From Dehalococcoidia bacterium (GTDB taxonomy: Bacteria > Chloroflexota > Dehalococcoidia > Tepidiformales > Tepidiformaceae): a DNA stretch of 64,000 nt. Position 1 is the first letter of the stretch, and every line of letters begins with the position of its first letter. Below, in pieces: positions 48,901 through 56,976 of this stretch. The notes below the pieces were generated by a model. The model had not been told where the DNA came from, did no database searches, and saw nothing but the letters and a program-made list of their open reading frames with translations. Position numbers and translations under genes: made by a program. Location: assembly GCA_022827945.1 (NCBI GenBank), contig JAJEIT010000017.1, forward strand, positions 1 to 64,000. The letters run 5' to 3'.

Positions 48901-50548
48901 GTGACGGTTGGCACCGCTGAAGCGTCGCGTTCAGGTCCGTCAGGAAGTCAGCCGTCTGCTGCCACTCCTGCACCAACTTCGGGCGTGCAAGGCCCGCGTC
49001 GTCGAGCGACGCGAACAGCGCCTCGCGCGCGCTGGGTAGGCCCTCGTGCGCGAGGTCGCGGACCAGTTCGAAAGCCTCACGAGCTTGCTCGCTGGTGGTT
49101 ACGGAACTGCGAGACCACTCGGGGTGCTCCTCGGAAAGCACATGACCCCCAAGGTCCAGCCACTCCTCAATCTCGCTGGCCAGCTCTTCGAACCCTTCTC
49201 GGTCCAGTTCGCGGGCGGCATCGGAGGAGAGCCGTTGTTTGATGCGAGCGGCCTCAGGGATGGCGAGGAGTCGCTCCTGCATATGGAACACGGAGAGGTT
49301 CCAGGGTTTCCGTGGCTCGTGGAGTGCGGCATCGTTGGCGATCAGTGAGTCGCGCCGGTCCTGGAGGCGGTTGTGGAGGGCTGAGTAGTCGCGAGCCGGA
49401 ATCGTCGCCACATGCCCGAGAGAGTCAGCGAGCGTTCGGGCGAAGTCCCGCCGGGAGGTGATCCGCCCGTGCATGTCCATGACGAGGTCGTTGAGCCCCA
49501 CCTGCTCCAGTCGCTTCGTGACAGCTTCGATGGCGGCGCGCTTCTCAGCGACGAAGAGGACGCGCTTCCCCCGGGCGATGAGCGCAGTGATGAGGTTGAC
49601 GATGGTCTGGGACTTGCCCGTCCCCGGAGGCCCCTGGATTACCAGGGACTCACCTCCAAGCACGCGATTGATGGCCATGTGCTGGCTTGAGTCGGCGTCG
49701 AGGACAAGGAACTCATCTTTGGGCGGATCGGTGTCAGGCTGATTGGGATCGGGGTCACAGATACGAGACGTGAGCGCTTCACGCGCCGAGGCGTCGCCGG
49801 CGATGGCGGCAACGATGTCACTTTCGGCGAAGAGCTCTCCGTTCTCGTTCAGGTCGGTCACCAATGGCATGGTGGAGTACGAGAAGATGGCAACGACGAT
49901 GCGCGGCTCGATCGTCAGGTCGGGAAGGCTGCTCCAGGACTCTTCCAGGCGAGCGAGAAGGGTGTGGAACCCCTCAAGGTCCAGGGGCGGATCCTCTGCC
50001 ACATCTGCCTCATCGCCCTCGGAATCGATGTCGTGTTCGTCGCGCAGGATGTGCGTCAAGACGGGGTTGAGATGCGCGTCCCCGGAAACCTCGACCTTGA
50101 AGTCGCGCGCGGCGGCGCCGGTGGCTTCCACCTCAAGGGGAAGAAGGATCACGGGCGCGTTCGGCTCGGTGCCCTGCTCGACCTTCCAGGTCGCCAGCCC
50201 GATGCCGGCGAAGCAGGTCTCGATGCCTTTCTCCTCGCGATTCGTGAGTGCGGTTCTGTGGATGGCATTCAGGCGGCGGCGGGCGTCGTCGAAGGGGAGA
50301 GGAGCGTCAGGATCACTGGACGGTTGGGAGAAGAGCTCGCCAATAGTAACGGGCTTGTCGGCCAGCAGGCGGTCCAGGGCCCGCGCACTCAGGCCTTCGG
50401 TGCGGCCGGGCGTGAGGTCGAGCGTACTCCTCTTCAGATCGCGATAGCGGCGGAGGCGGTTGCGTCCAGACGTGTCGACGAGTTCGTTCTGCCACCGCTT
50501 GGTGGCCCGCAGGACGGCTTCAATGCGCGCAGGGGTCAGTTCCGGCAT
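45920..50548 (-). CDS. DUF4011-SF1 helicase-Vsr-like nuclease giant protein
   Basis: 1542 aa. N-terminal DUF4011-like region (about 10-250), SF1 helicase with Walker A G306-P-P-G-T-G-K-S313, D-E-A-S (1037-1040), G-D-S-R-Q-L-P-P, and R-V-Q-G-D-E-R-D plus N-V-A-V-T-R-A-R. A long helical insert (450-1000) contains a 60-residue module twice (about 503-563 and 600-659). A Vsr/DUF559-type nuclease follows (D1364, E1381-x-D1383-G) and a DUF3320-like tail. This architecture has been reported among antiphage proteins (named Hhe in one survey, from memory). A TAAGAT box ends nine bases before the ATG. Confidence 0.88.
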   Translation of the reverse strand: MPELTPARIEAVLRATKRWQNELVDTSGRNRLRRYRDLKRSTLDLTPGRTEGLSARALDRLLADKPVTIGELFSQPSSDPDAPLPFDDARRRLNAIHRTALTNREEKGIETCFAGIGLATWKVEQGTEPNAPVILLPLEVEATGAAARDFKVEVSGDAHLNPVLTHILRDEHDIDSEGDEADVAEDPPLDLEGFHTLLARLEESWSSLPDLTIEPRIVVAIFSYSTMPLVTDLNENGELFAESDIVAAIAGDASAREALTSRICDPDPNQPDTDPPKDEFLVLDADSSQHMAINRVLGGESLVIQGPPGTGKSQTIVNLITALIARGKRVLFVAEKRAAIEAVTKRLEQVGLNDLVMDMHGRITSRRDFARTLADSLGHVATIPARDYSALHNRLQDRRDSLIANDAALHEPRKPWNLSVFHMQERLLAIPEAARIKQRLSSDAARELDREGFEELASEIEEWLDLGGHVLSEEHPEWSRSSVTTSEQAREAFELVRDLAHEGLPSAREALFASLDDAGLARPKLVQEWQQTADFLTDLNATLQRCQPSLYELDHTTLLKTLTLHQNSPAAQVADTLFRQGTEREEEGFALIVQVGDKALPTTRDAVFEALDHVGLARPATVAEWKSVLAELHEVAETLERCGPEVYALDLSQLVTSLAPATGGSLSRLAARLFSKDYRTAKEQLRRAHRDGESLSDADLLDIAGKAHKQLDKWQERRTGDSLPHAPSNLSQLRELVDELLASLAELGERGGVSDLHQYSHAYLKKLLAGLSEHWEARKRVANALQHREHLSAATALELVSEAVEQTERWTQQGGQGEPRVPAGLDSAREGVDELLAKLQALTNFVDLGDIGATDYSVLAGTLDRLATHRNVVANLPRIRERQARFRATGISHIMERVGETTPPELAVRAVEYAWLQRVLDDLEFDDRRLSTFDSEGHSRHRNEFAESDLQHLETNPQRVHRLTAEAIIGTMSVHQEETALVRREAAKKRRHLSVRQLFARAPHVLSALRPCWTMSPVLAAEMIPLDRQLFDVVIFDEASQIPPAEAIGSLARASQAVIAGDSRQLPPTSFFGRDSVSDEEEEDDTGAVALTEDMESLLDAAGVLLRDKMLQWHYRSRDDRLIAFSNSYIYGSSLTAFPGALVDSPISHCLVPFRPITGVTGTRSNPDEVEKVVDLILEHARERPQETLGVIAFGQHHADHIENARIRRLSEINDSSLDEFFSETNEERFFVKNIERVQGDERDVIILSVGYHKDANGNLPYRFGPILQDGGERRLNVAVTRARSRLTLVSSFTHRDMDPGKSSAKGVELLRQYLEYAASGGADLGSGVSDVPLNPFELSIKEGLERRGIPVTAQYGVSGYRIDFACAHPEELGRMVLAVEADGASYHSSPTARDRDRLRQQVLEGKGWRFHRIWSTAWFRDRETELDKAEEAWKRAVAASGEEESSTPSTSRPRRLSKALRPAAPQRGPSPGVPPRGSPGYDSIDDYSLGQLVQVARWIKSDTLLRTEDDLLREMMDELGFKRTGKRIIEALKRAISIAGS

Positions 50549-50557
50549 AGGCCGCGC

Positions 50558-50563
50558 ATCTTA
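50558..50563 (-). promoter_or_regulatory. -10 box TAAGAT before the helicase-nuclease giant
   Basis: TAAGAT ends nine bases before the ATG at 50548, without Shine-Dalgarno; a nearly leaderless promoter. Confidence 0.35.
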
Positions 50564-50758
50564 GCGGCGGCTGAGGGAGAGTGCAGCGCAACCGGTCTGC
50601 ACCGACGGCCAGACTCCCTACGTGGCTCTGTCAGGAATCGCCACTCCCCTCCCCTACAGGCTCACCGCACCCAGGTCAGTCGGGCGTGTTGACGGGCCAC
50701 GCGCTTCCCGCCGTTCAGACTTCGGCTACCCTTGCCCCTCGATTCGGGGAGGACCGTG

Positions 50759-51733
50759 ATGGCCGACTTGGGCATGTGGAGGGTTGACGGTGACGCACCG
50801 CGGCGCGTGGGCCGCTCCGGCGTGGGACTTGAGCGCCGCCTGGAAGATTGGATCGCGAGCGACTCATCGTTGCTCGCCGATGGGCTCACGGTGGTTGGCC
50901 GCCAGGTGCGCCTCGACGGTGGCCCGCTCGACCTCCTCGCCATCGACTGGCAAGACCGTTGGGTTGTTATCGAACTCAAGCGTGAGCGTTTGTACCGCGA
51001 CGCCCTCGCGCAGGCACTCGACTACGCGTCGTCGATTGCGGGGATGGACGGCGATGACCTGGAGGAACTGCTACGGCCTGGCCTCTCGACCCTCGGTGAC
51101 GCCGAGGAGTTGGCGCAGGCGATACGGCGACAGTTGGACGGGGAGGATGGCGGCCGTGACGTGGCCGTCTTGCTAGCTGGCGTCGGCGTCGACCCTGCGT
51201 TGGAACGCATTGCCGCCCACCTGAGCGGGTACGGAGTGCCGATCACGATCGTGAGCTTTGAAGCGTTCGAGCCCGAGGGCGGTCCAATGTTGCTGATTCG
51301 CGAGGTCATCGAGGAACAGACACGCCCGCCACGCCGGGCTCGGCGGCCCCGCCTCAGCGTTGACGAAATGCGAGGGCTTGCCGCTGAGAAGGGTGCTGGG
51401 GAGCCCTTTGATCGCTTCCTCGGAATGGTTGAAGCCGCGGGCCTGGCGGTGCAGCCGTATCGCAGGGGGGTGATGATCGCGCCCCCAACGAACCGCACCC
51501 GGTACCTGATGTATGCGCGACCTGAGCAGGGATGCATCTACCTGCACGCTGGCCCAGCGCAATTCGCTGAGTTCTTCCCACCGCTCACGGAGGAGGAGGC
51601 GACAGCTGCCATCGGCTCCCTCCGGAGTGGCGCTGCGTACCGGGCTGGCGCCGAACTCGCTGCCTGCCTTGACCAGATCGAGGCCTTCCTGAGAGCGCTC
51701 CCGCGTCCGGATGAGGAGGGCGAGCCCAGTTAG
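50759..51733 (+). CDS. NucS/EndoMS-like PD-(D/E)XK nuclease family protein
   Basis: 324 aa; GGGGAGGAC before the ATG at 50759, TACCCT at 50727-50732 as possible -10. N-terminal nuclease core: E25 in G-L-E-R-R-L-E-D, D58 in P-L-D-L-L, and E72-L-K74, then Q-A-L-D-Y-A-S. NucS and related DUF91 proteins cut DNA near mismatches or flaps. The C-terminal 200 residues differ from NucS and end in a region like DUF5655-type tails (uncertain). It is divergent from the giant helicase-nuclease and convergent with mcrC. Probably a defence or repair nuclease. Confidence 0.8.
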   Translation: MADLGMWRVDGDAPRRVGRSGVGLERRLEDWIASDSSLLADGLTVVGRQVRLDGGPLDLLAIDWQDRWVVIELKRERLYRDALAQALDYASSIAGMDGDDLEELLRPGLSTLGDAEELAQAIRRQLDGEDGGRDVAVLLAGVGVDPALERIAAHLSGYGVPITIVSFEAFEPEGGPMLLIREVIEEQTRPPRRARRPRLSVDEMRGLAAEKGAGEPFDRFLGMVEAAGLAVQPYRRGVMIAPPTNRTRYLMYARPEQGCIYLHAGPAQFAEFFPPLTEEEATAAIGSLRSGAAYRAGAELAACLDQIEAFLRALPRPDEEGEPS

Positions 51734-51794
51734 GAGTAGGAGGTGGCTGGAGCACCCGCAGGCCTGCTCCGTAGCCTTAGTGGTGGCGTTAGGG

Positions 51795-53018
51795 TCAGGC
51801 TGCGCGAGGAAAGTGGCGAGCTTCGTTACGCAATGCTCGGACGCGCTGGGCCAGTTCGTCGACTGAGGCGCGGATGTCCGCAATCGAGCCAGACAGATTG
51901 ACCGCCGCGACTTCCAGACGCTTGCCGGCGTTGCGAACCTCGTGCACAACAGGCTTGAGTTCGCCCTCCGCGTAGGCGAGTAACCCGCCAGGCAAGTCGA
52001 GCGCGGTGGCGTAGGCGAGCACCTGGTAGAGGTCGGCGTTGGGGATGCGTTCGTTTCGAACCCGTTTGTACTTGGCGTCGCCGACGAAGGTGCAGGTGGA
52101 ACCGTCCCACCAGGACAGGTCGGGCCTGAGGTGGACCTTCTGATCCTCGTCAAGGGTGATGCCTCTGGGAAGGTCAACGTCGGAGCGGAACGCCACCTCC
52201 GAAACTCGGAGGGTCTCGCGAAGCGCCCTCGTGACGAAGCCCTGGAACACCTGCTTCATGTCCATGAGGAATCCGTTGGCGCGCACGACGCCGCGATCCA
52301 TCTCGAACGCCCGGTATCGCAGGACGAGGCGTGACAGTTCGACCACCTCGCGGTAGTGCTCGTTCAGCCGGTCGTACGTCACGGTTGGAATGTCGCTCTG
52401 GGGGAACCGCGCCAGCGACACGTTCCCGAGAGTTGCGTCCATCCAGCGGAGGCCGTCGCGTGCGTGCGCGTCTCGGATGTCCATGGCGCCGAGAACGGCG
52501 GCGGCCGCCTTCACAAGGCGGTTGGGCAGGATGTCGTCGGTGAAGTCGTCGTAGCGGACCTCGACAGGCATCGGGATGTCGAACCTGCGACGGACCTGCT
52601 CCGCAACCATGATCCGCCCCCGGACGGTGTGCAGTGGCTCCTCCTCGGTCCGGTACCCGTGAAGGAGGCCGCAACCGAAGGCCCGCTGCGCGGTGGCGAC
52701 GAGCGCGGGCGCGAGGGCTTCGACCAAGGTCTCTGCATCGTCGAAGGCGAAGGGTTCGTCCTGGAGCCTGAACGCCCCCATTGCGTAGGAAGCGAGGAAG
52801 AGCACGCGCGAGACTTCCAGCTTCGGGCGGATGGAGACCGAGAGGCCGCCCAGCTCAAGGGCGCCAACGGTGGAGCCCGGGGTCAGGTGGTAGACAGCCT
52901 CCTGCCCGGCGACAGGCTCGACTGTCAGCGACGGAACGGCAGCCCGGAGCGTATCTCGCTCCTCGACGGAGAGCCCCTCCTCGCGCGGTTCGTACTCCTT
53001 GAGTTCAATCCTCCGCAT
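51795..53018 (-). CDS. mcrC: McrC-family nuclease subunit of type IV restriction
   Basis: 407 aa. It starts inside the last codons of mcrB (14-base overlap), so the two are coupled. N-terminal McrC domain (L-E-L-G-G-L-S-V-S-I-R-P-K), then PD-(D/E)XK nuclease: R-P-D300 and D314-A-K316. McrC stimulates the GTPase McrB and cuts DNA. Last gene of the four-gene operon phosphatase, ADP-ribosylhydrolase, mcrB, mcrC. Confidence 0.92.
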   Translation of the reverse strand: MRRIELKEYEPREEGLSVEERDTLRAAVPSLTVEPVAGQEAVYHLTPGSTVGALELGGLSVSIRPKLEVSRVLFLASYAMGAFRLQDEPFAFDDAETLVEALAPALVATAQRAFGCGLLHGYRTEEEPLHTVRGRIMVAEQVRRRFDIPMPVEVRYDDFTDDILPNRLVKAAAAVLGAMDIRDAHARDGLRWMDATLGNVSLARFPQSDIPTVTYDRLNEHYREVVELSRLVLRYRAFEMDRGVVRANGFLMDMKQVFQGFVTRALRETLRVSEVAFRSDVDLPRGITLDEDQKVHLRPDLSWWDGSTCTFVGDAKYKRVRNERIPNADLYQVLAYATALDLPGGLLAYAEGELKPVVHEVRNAGKRLEVAAVNLSGSIADIRASVDELAQRVRALRNEARHFPRAA

Positions 53019-55014
53019 CGCCGGGGTCGGCCCCGCCTCCCTGTTCGCCCGTGACTGCTCTGTCGTCCGCACCAGCGCCACTGAGTTCGCGGCGGAGCCG
53101 GTTCAGGGCGAACTCAGCTAGGCGGTCGTGCTGTCCGTAGAGCTGTTCCTCGACGTAGGGGAGGACGTTGTGCTCCCAGGTGAGTTCGACCTTGTCCTCG
53201 GTGAGGTCGTCCTGCATGAAGTAGCTGGGGCCGATGGCGGCTTCCCTGTTCGCCAGCTTCCGGTTGGCGTGCTCGACGATGTCCCCCACCCACTCCAGCC
53301 CCTCCGCGTTGCGGTCCAACCACCTTCCTAGCAAGCCTTCTACCGGTGGCTTGTCCGGGTGGAACTCGACGAAGTGGAAACGGCGGCGCAGTGCCAGATC
53401 CACCAGCGCGATCGAGCGATCGGCTGTGTTCATCGTGCCGATGATGTAGAGGTTGCGTGGCAGCCCGAACGGCTGGTCCGAGTACTGGAGGCGCATCGCC
53501 TCGTCGCGGTACTCCAGCAGGAAGTACAGCTCGCCGAACACCTTGGCGAGATTTCCCCGGTTGATCTCGTCGATAACGAGGAAGTGCTTTGCTTCCGGCT
53601 CTTGGCGGGCCTTGTCCGCCATCTGGACCAGCGGACCGTCCCGCAGCGCGAAGCTTGCTCTCCCCTCGGCATCGAGTGTCGGTCTGTAGCCCTGGACGAA
53701 GTCCTCGTAGGCGTACGAGGGGTGGAACTGGACGAGCCTCACGCGGTCCCGTGCCCCGGCCAGACACTGCGCCAGCTTCCGTGCGACGTATGTCTTCCCC
53801 GTCCCCGGCGGCCCCTGGAAGATGACCTGGGCCTTGTCGTCGAGCAATCGCTCGATGTTGCGCAGGAAGGCGGGCTGGAGAAGGAGTTCATCCGCGAGCG
53901 CTTCGAGGTTGTCCGGTGTGCCTCCTCCGCCTGTCGGGTCCTCGACAGGCGGCTCCGAGGTTTCGTTCATCCAGACGACCGAGTGGGCCTCAAGGCGATT
54001 GCGGGGCCGCTCGAGACCCAGTGCCTTCGTCCGTTCGACGAGCCGATCGAGGAAGGCAAGGGCATGCTCGTACTCCTCGCCCTCACTGGCTCCAGCCTGG
54101 GGCCTGGGATACCCCGTGCGCTCGTAGGCCTTCCGGAACTCGGTGATCTTGAAGGGCGGATACTCGGTGCCGAGAGCCATCAGGAGGACCGAGAGCGGCC
54201 GAAGGCGGGTCCCAACTCCAGTGAAGTTGGCGTCCTCGGGTACCTGGCTGAGGAACGCGGAGATGCGCTCCCCGGCAGCTGTGGCATCGTCCGACCACAA
54301 GGCCCTGAAGGCTGCCTGAGCCCCTTCAGGTTCGTTCTGAAGCCACTTCGTGATCACTTCGCTTGCGCGCCACCCGCCCCCACTGAGGTTGCTGTCAAGC
54401 AGAGCCCGCCCTACGAGGGCTGGCCAGTCCTCTTCGTTGGCGAACGCGGCGGCGCGAATCTCTCCGAGGCGCTCGACCGTCTCAAGCTTGTAGTCCATCT
54501 CCTCGGCATCCAGCCGCCCGGACTCGATGTAGGGCTGCGCTCGCCTGACGTACCCATCGACTCCGCTCCACGAAGCGAGCTCTCGCACGCGCTCCTCGGC
54601 GCCGGGCGCCGCGATGGGGTGAAATGCCGGTTGGATGCTCATGGAGCTGTAAATGTCCTCATCGAACTCCGCAGCAGGAATCCCGTGCGCCAACCACCGG
54701 ACGGGCCGAACATGGTAGGGGTCCGTGTCTGGCCGAAACTCGTAGGGACCGACTACCTCACCGATGGAAAGCCGGGCATCCCTGAACGAGGCCGATGCGT
54801 CCTTGAAGGGAACGATCACCAGGTCTTGTTCGCTGACCTTGGTGTAGAAACGCCACAGGGTGTCGGAGCCCTCGCCTTGCTGCTGCTTGAGGGATTCCTG
54901 CGACTCCACCTCGGCAAGGTTCAGAAGACAGTTGTAGCTAATCCCCACGTGGCTGTTGTCCAGGAAGTCGCGGTCGTACGCTCCCTTGGATGTATGTGCT
55001 ACCCAGAGCGCCAC
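53005..55014 (-). CDS. mcrB: EVE-domain McrB-type GTPase
   Basis: 669 aa from a GTG with GAGGAGGGG upstream. Residues 1-110 look like an EVE/PUA-type modified-base reader (D-L-V-I-V-P-F, I-G-E-V-V-G-P-Y-E-F, V-R-P-V-R-W). A helical middle part leads to the AAA+ core: Walker A G401-P-P-G-T-G-K-T408, I481-D-E-I-N-R-G-N, and M528-N-T-A-D-R-S, the McrB signature. It would recognise modified DNA and translocate with GTP, passing DNA to McrC. The usual McrB N-domain is thus replaced by an EVE reader, implying another modified base. 31 bases separate it from the ADP-ribosylhydrolase gene. Confidence 0.92.
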   Translation of the reverse strand: MALWVAHTSKGAYDRDFLDNSHVGISYNCLLNLAEVESQESLKQQQGEGSDTLWRFYTKVSEQDLVIVPFKDASASFRDARLSIGEVVGPYEFRPDTDPYHVRPVRWLAHGIPAAEFDEDIYSSMSIQPAFHPIAAPGAEERVRELASWSGVDGYVRRAQPYIESGRLDAEEMDYKLETVERLGEIRAAAFANEEDWPALVGRALLDSNLSGGGWRASEVITKWLQNEPEGAQAAFRALWSDDATAAGERISAFLSQVPEDANFTGVGTRLRPLSVLLMALGTEYPPFKITEFRKAYERTGYPRPQAGASEGEEYEHALAFLDRLVERTKALGLERPRNRLEAHSVVWMNETSEPPVEDPTGGGGTPDNLEALADELLLQPAFLRNIERLLDDKAQVIFQGPPGTGKTYVARKLAQCLAGARDRVRLVQFHPSYAYEDFVQGYRPTLDAEGRASFALRDGPLVQMADKARQEPEAKHFLVIDEINRGNLAKVFGELYFLLEYRDEAMRLQYSDQPFGLPRNLYIIGTMNTADRSIALVDLALRRRFHFVEFHPDKPPVEGLLGRWLDRNAEGLEWVGDIVEHANRKLANREAAIGPSYFMQDDLTEDKVELTWEHNVLPYVEEQLYGQHDRLAEFALNRLRRELSGAGADDRAVTGEQGGGADPGDAED

Positions 55015-55045
55015 TTGCTCCCCTCCTCTTGCTTGTGTGGTCGCA

Positions 55046-55987
55046 TCACGCGGGCCTGCCACTCAGTTCGTGAAGTCGGTCGGCCAGTGATGTCATCTCC
55101 TCCAGCATGGTGAGCTTCTCCCTCCACTCCGCGGGAATCGCCCCAACGCCGTAGTAGGCGCCGGCGAGTTGCCCGTAGATCGCCGCAGTCGTGTCGGCGT
55201 CATGGCCGAGGTTGGCGGCAAGCAAGGTCCCTTCGCGGAAGTTCTCAGAGTGGTGGAAGGCCCACAGGGCTGCCTCGAGCGTCTCTATCACATAGAACCC
55301 ACCTCGTATCTCCGGAGGCTGGCGTTGCTTGAACGAGCCTTCGGCGATGTCGGTGACCTTCCCCGCTAACGGCTCTCGCTCCCACAACTCCTCTACTGGA
55401 CAGTAGGAGGGTGAGAGGAGCGTGTTCTTGTCGACACCCCGCAGGGAGCCGACGAGCAGGCCAGCGTAGTAGCGGCAGGCATCGATGGCCTCCTGAGCCC
55501 CGTGGGTTGTCCTGGAACTGTCGGCTGCCATACGGATGGCTTCTTCGGCATCTCCCGCGAAGTACATCGGCACAGGGGCCAGGCGCATCAGCGACCCGTT
55601 CCCCGCAGTCTTCGGATCGGTGGACCCGGCATAGGGGTCGCCATCTGGATCAAACAGTGAAAGAGCTCCCCTCACAGTGGTCCCGATGTCAAAGCACCGA
55701 CCGGTGGAGGAGAGGTATCCATCCTTCCACCAGCGCACGTACCGCCGCATCTGGTCCCTAGCGTCGAACCCGTCTCGCTCGACCAGGCTCGTCGCAAGGC
55801 AGAGAGCCATCGACGTGTCGTCTGTCCATTGGCCCGGCTGAAGTTCAAACGGCCCCCCGCCGACCATGTCGTCGATCGGCTCGAACGAACCTGGCTGCTC
55901 GAACTCAAGCGTGGTGCCCAGCGCATCACCAGCGGCCAGTCCGAGGAGGCAACCTCGGAAGCGCTCGCGCGTGGTGGGTTCGCTCAT
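55046..55987 (-). CDS. ADP-ribosylglycohydrolase (DraG/ARH family)
   Basis: 313 aa. ATG at 55987 overlaps the upstream stop (ATGA). Mg-binding motifs are complete: T55-D-D-T58 in Q-W-T-D-D-T-S-M, and D263-A-D265-T266 in G-H-D-A-D-T-T-A. N-terminal G-C-L-L-G-L-A-A-G-D-A-L-G is diagnostic. It removes ADP-ribose from proteins or nucleic acids. In an operon with phosphatase, mcrB and mcrC it may control or protect from ADP-ribosylation used in immunity, or undo a phage-encoded modification; both are inference. No ADP-ribosyltransferase is visible nearby. Confidence 0.92.
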   Translation of the reverse strand: MSEPTTRERFRGCLLGLAAGDALGTTLEFEQPGSFEPIDDMVGGGPFELQPGQWTDDTSMALCLATSLVERDGFDARDQMRRYVRWWKDGYLSSTGRCFDIGTTVRGALSLFDPDGDPYAGSTDPKTAGNGSLMRLAPVPMYFAGDAEEAIRMAADSSRTTHGAQEAIDACRYYAGLLVGSLRGVDKNTLLSPSYCPVEELWEREPLAGKVTDIAEGSFKQRQPPEIRGGFYVIETLEAALWAFHHSENFREGTLLAANLGHDADTTAAIYGQLAGAYYGVGAIPAEWREKLTMLEEMTSLADRLHELSGRPA

Positions 55988-56541
55988 GCGGTGCCTTCCG
56001 TCGAGGGATCGGTCCAGTTTCGAACGTAGTCGCACTGTTCCGGGGTTTCTGGCGACTCCGGCCGGCGCCACGCTTTTTCCACGCCGCGCCACCAATCCGA
56101 GACCTGAGCCAGCGCCTCTTCCCCGGTGCGTCCGCGCCTCACGAGCCAACAGCCGACGGCTGTGCCCGTTCGACCGATCCCGCCCCAGCAGTGGACGTAC
56201 ACGGTCCTGCCATCGTCCAGCGCTGCGTCGATGGCATCGAGGATGGCCGCCATCTCTTGTCTGCTGCGCGGGACCTGCACGTCGCGGATAGAGTGCCGGT
56301 GATGCTCAATCGACAACCCCAGTTGTGCGGCTTCCTCCTCCGCGATCCCGGCGTACGGGGCCAGCTCGTGAGGCTCCGTAAGGTCGACGAAATGGTTGAT
56401 GCCAGCGCCCATCAGAGCCCGCAGCTTGCCGGCTGCGTCCCTGCGGCTCTTCGCGCCCGGGTACTCGCCCGCTGCGAAGCGACCGGGAATGACCCAATAG
56501 GCATTGGGTGGCAGCTGGCCACTTCCTGTAGTTGTGCTCAT
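55984..56541 (-). CDS. Dual-specificity/tyrosine-type phosphatase
   Basis: 185 aa. P-loop V-H117-C118-W-G-G-I-G-R124-T-G gives the Cys-x5-Arg active site; D87 in S-I-R-D-V-Q is a candidate general acid. Cytoplasmic, no signal. First gene of the operon; the next starts on its stop (ATGA). Pairing with an ADP-ribosylhydrolase suggests processing of a phospho-ADP-ribose or other nucleotide-derived substrate, or signalling by protein phosphate. Not a normal partner of McrBC as far as I know. No clear Shine-Dalgarno; TAGAGT upstream on the minus strand may be its -10. Confidence 0.9.
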   Translation of the reverse strand: MSTTTGSGQLPPNAYWVIPGRFAAGEYPGAKSRRDAAGKLRALMGAGINHFVDLTEPHELAPYAGIAEEEAAQLGLSIEHHRHSIRDVQVPRSRQEMAAILDAIDAALDDGRTVYVHCWGGIGRTGTAVGCWLVRRGRTGEEALAQVSDWWRGVEKAWRRPESPETPEQCDYVRNWTDPSTEGTA

Positions 56542-56615
56542 GTCTACGACGACTCGACCTAAGGGATACCAAGAGAAACCGCGCCGCACTCTAGCACCCG
56601 CTCGATCGTGCCTGC

Positions 56616-56621
56616 TACGGT
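56616..56621 (+). promoter_or_regulatory. -10 box TACGGT, probable leaderless promoter
   Basis: TACGGT ends six bases before the GTG at 56628, with no Shine-Dalgarno. Confidence 0.4.
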
Positions 56622-56627
56622 TTCGGG

Positions 56628-56915
56628 GTGACGGTCGAGGTAGTTGACTTCTTCAGGATTGACGAGGCCGCTGGCGGCAGCGAGCCGGTTGCCACCCTCG
56701 TCGACTACGAGTTGCAGGGCGATGCCACGCCGCAGTTTCGCGAGCTCTGGCAACGTCGCCCGCGCGAGGTGGCATATCACTACGGAGACTCCAGCGAAGC
56801 GGCGTGTGTTCTCTACGCCCGCGACGTGACGCTGGAAGACGAGCCTGGCTTCTACCTATCGGCGTTGAGTTCCTGGCTGATCGAGCACGGGTACGTCCTT
56901 CAGGCCCGCCCGTAG
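56628..56915 (+). CDS. Small acidic protein in the island, unknown
   Basis: 95 aa from a GTG. Acidic, no recognised domain; aromatic-rich parts V-D-F-F-R-I-D, A-Y-H-Y-G-D-S-S and F-Y-L-S-A-L-S-S-W-L. It lies divergent from the phosphatase operon and 61 bases before the nuclease-helicase gene. The TANNNT box at the right distance supports a real leaderless gene. It could be a regulator or inhibitor for the neighbouring systems; nothing shows this directly. Confidence 0.5.
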   Translation: MTVEVVDFFRIDEAAGGSEPVATLVDYELQGDATPQFRELWQRRPREVAYHYGDSSEAACVLYARDVTLEDEPGFYLSALSSWLIEHGYVLQARP

Positions 56916-56964
56916 CCGCAAGACCAAGAGACGCTCCGCTCGCACTCCTCCCGTCTTGACCCGA

Positions 56965-56970
56965 TAGCAT
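56965..56970 (+). promoter_or_regulatory. -10 box TAGCAT, probable leaderless promoter
   Basis: TAGCAT ends six bases before the GTG at 56977, with no Shine-Dalgarno. Confidence 0.45.
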
Positions 56971-56976
56971 GGCCCG

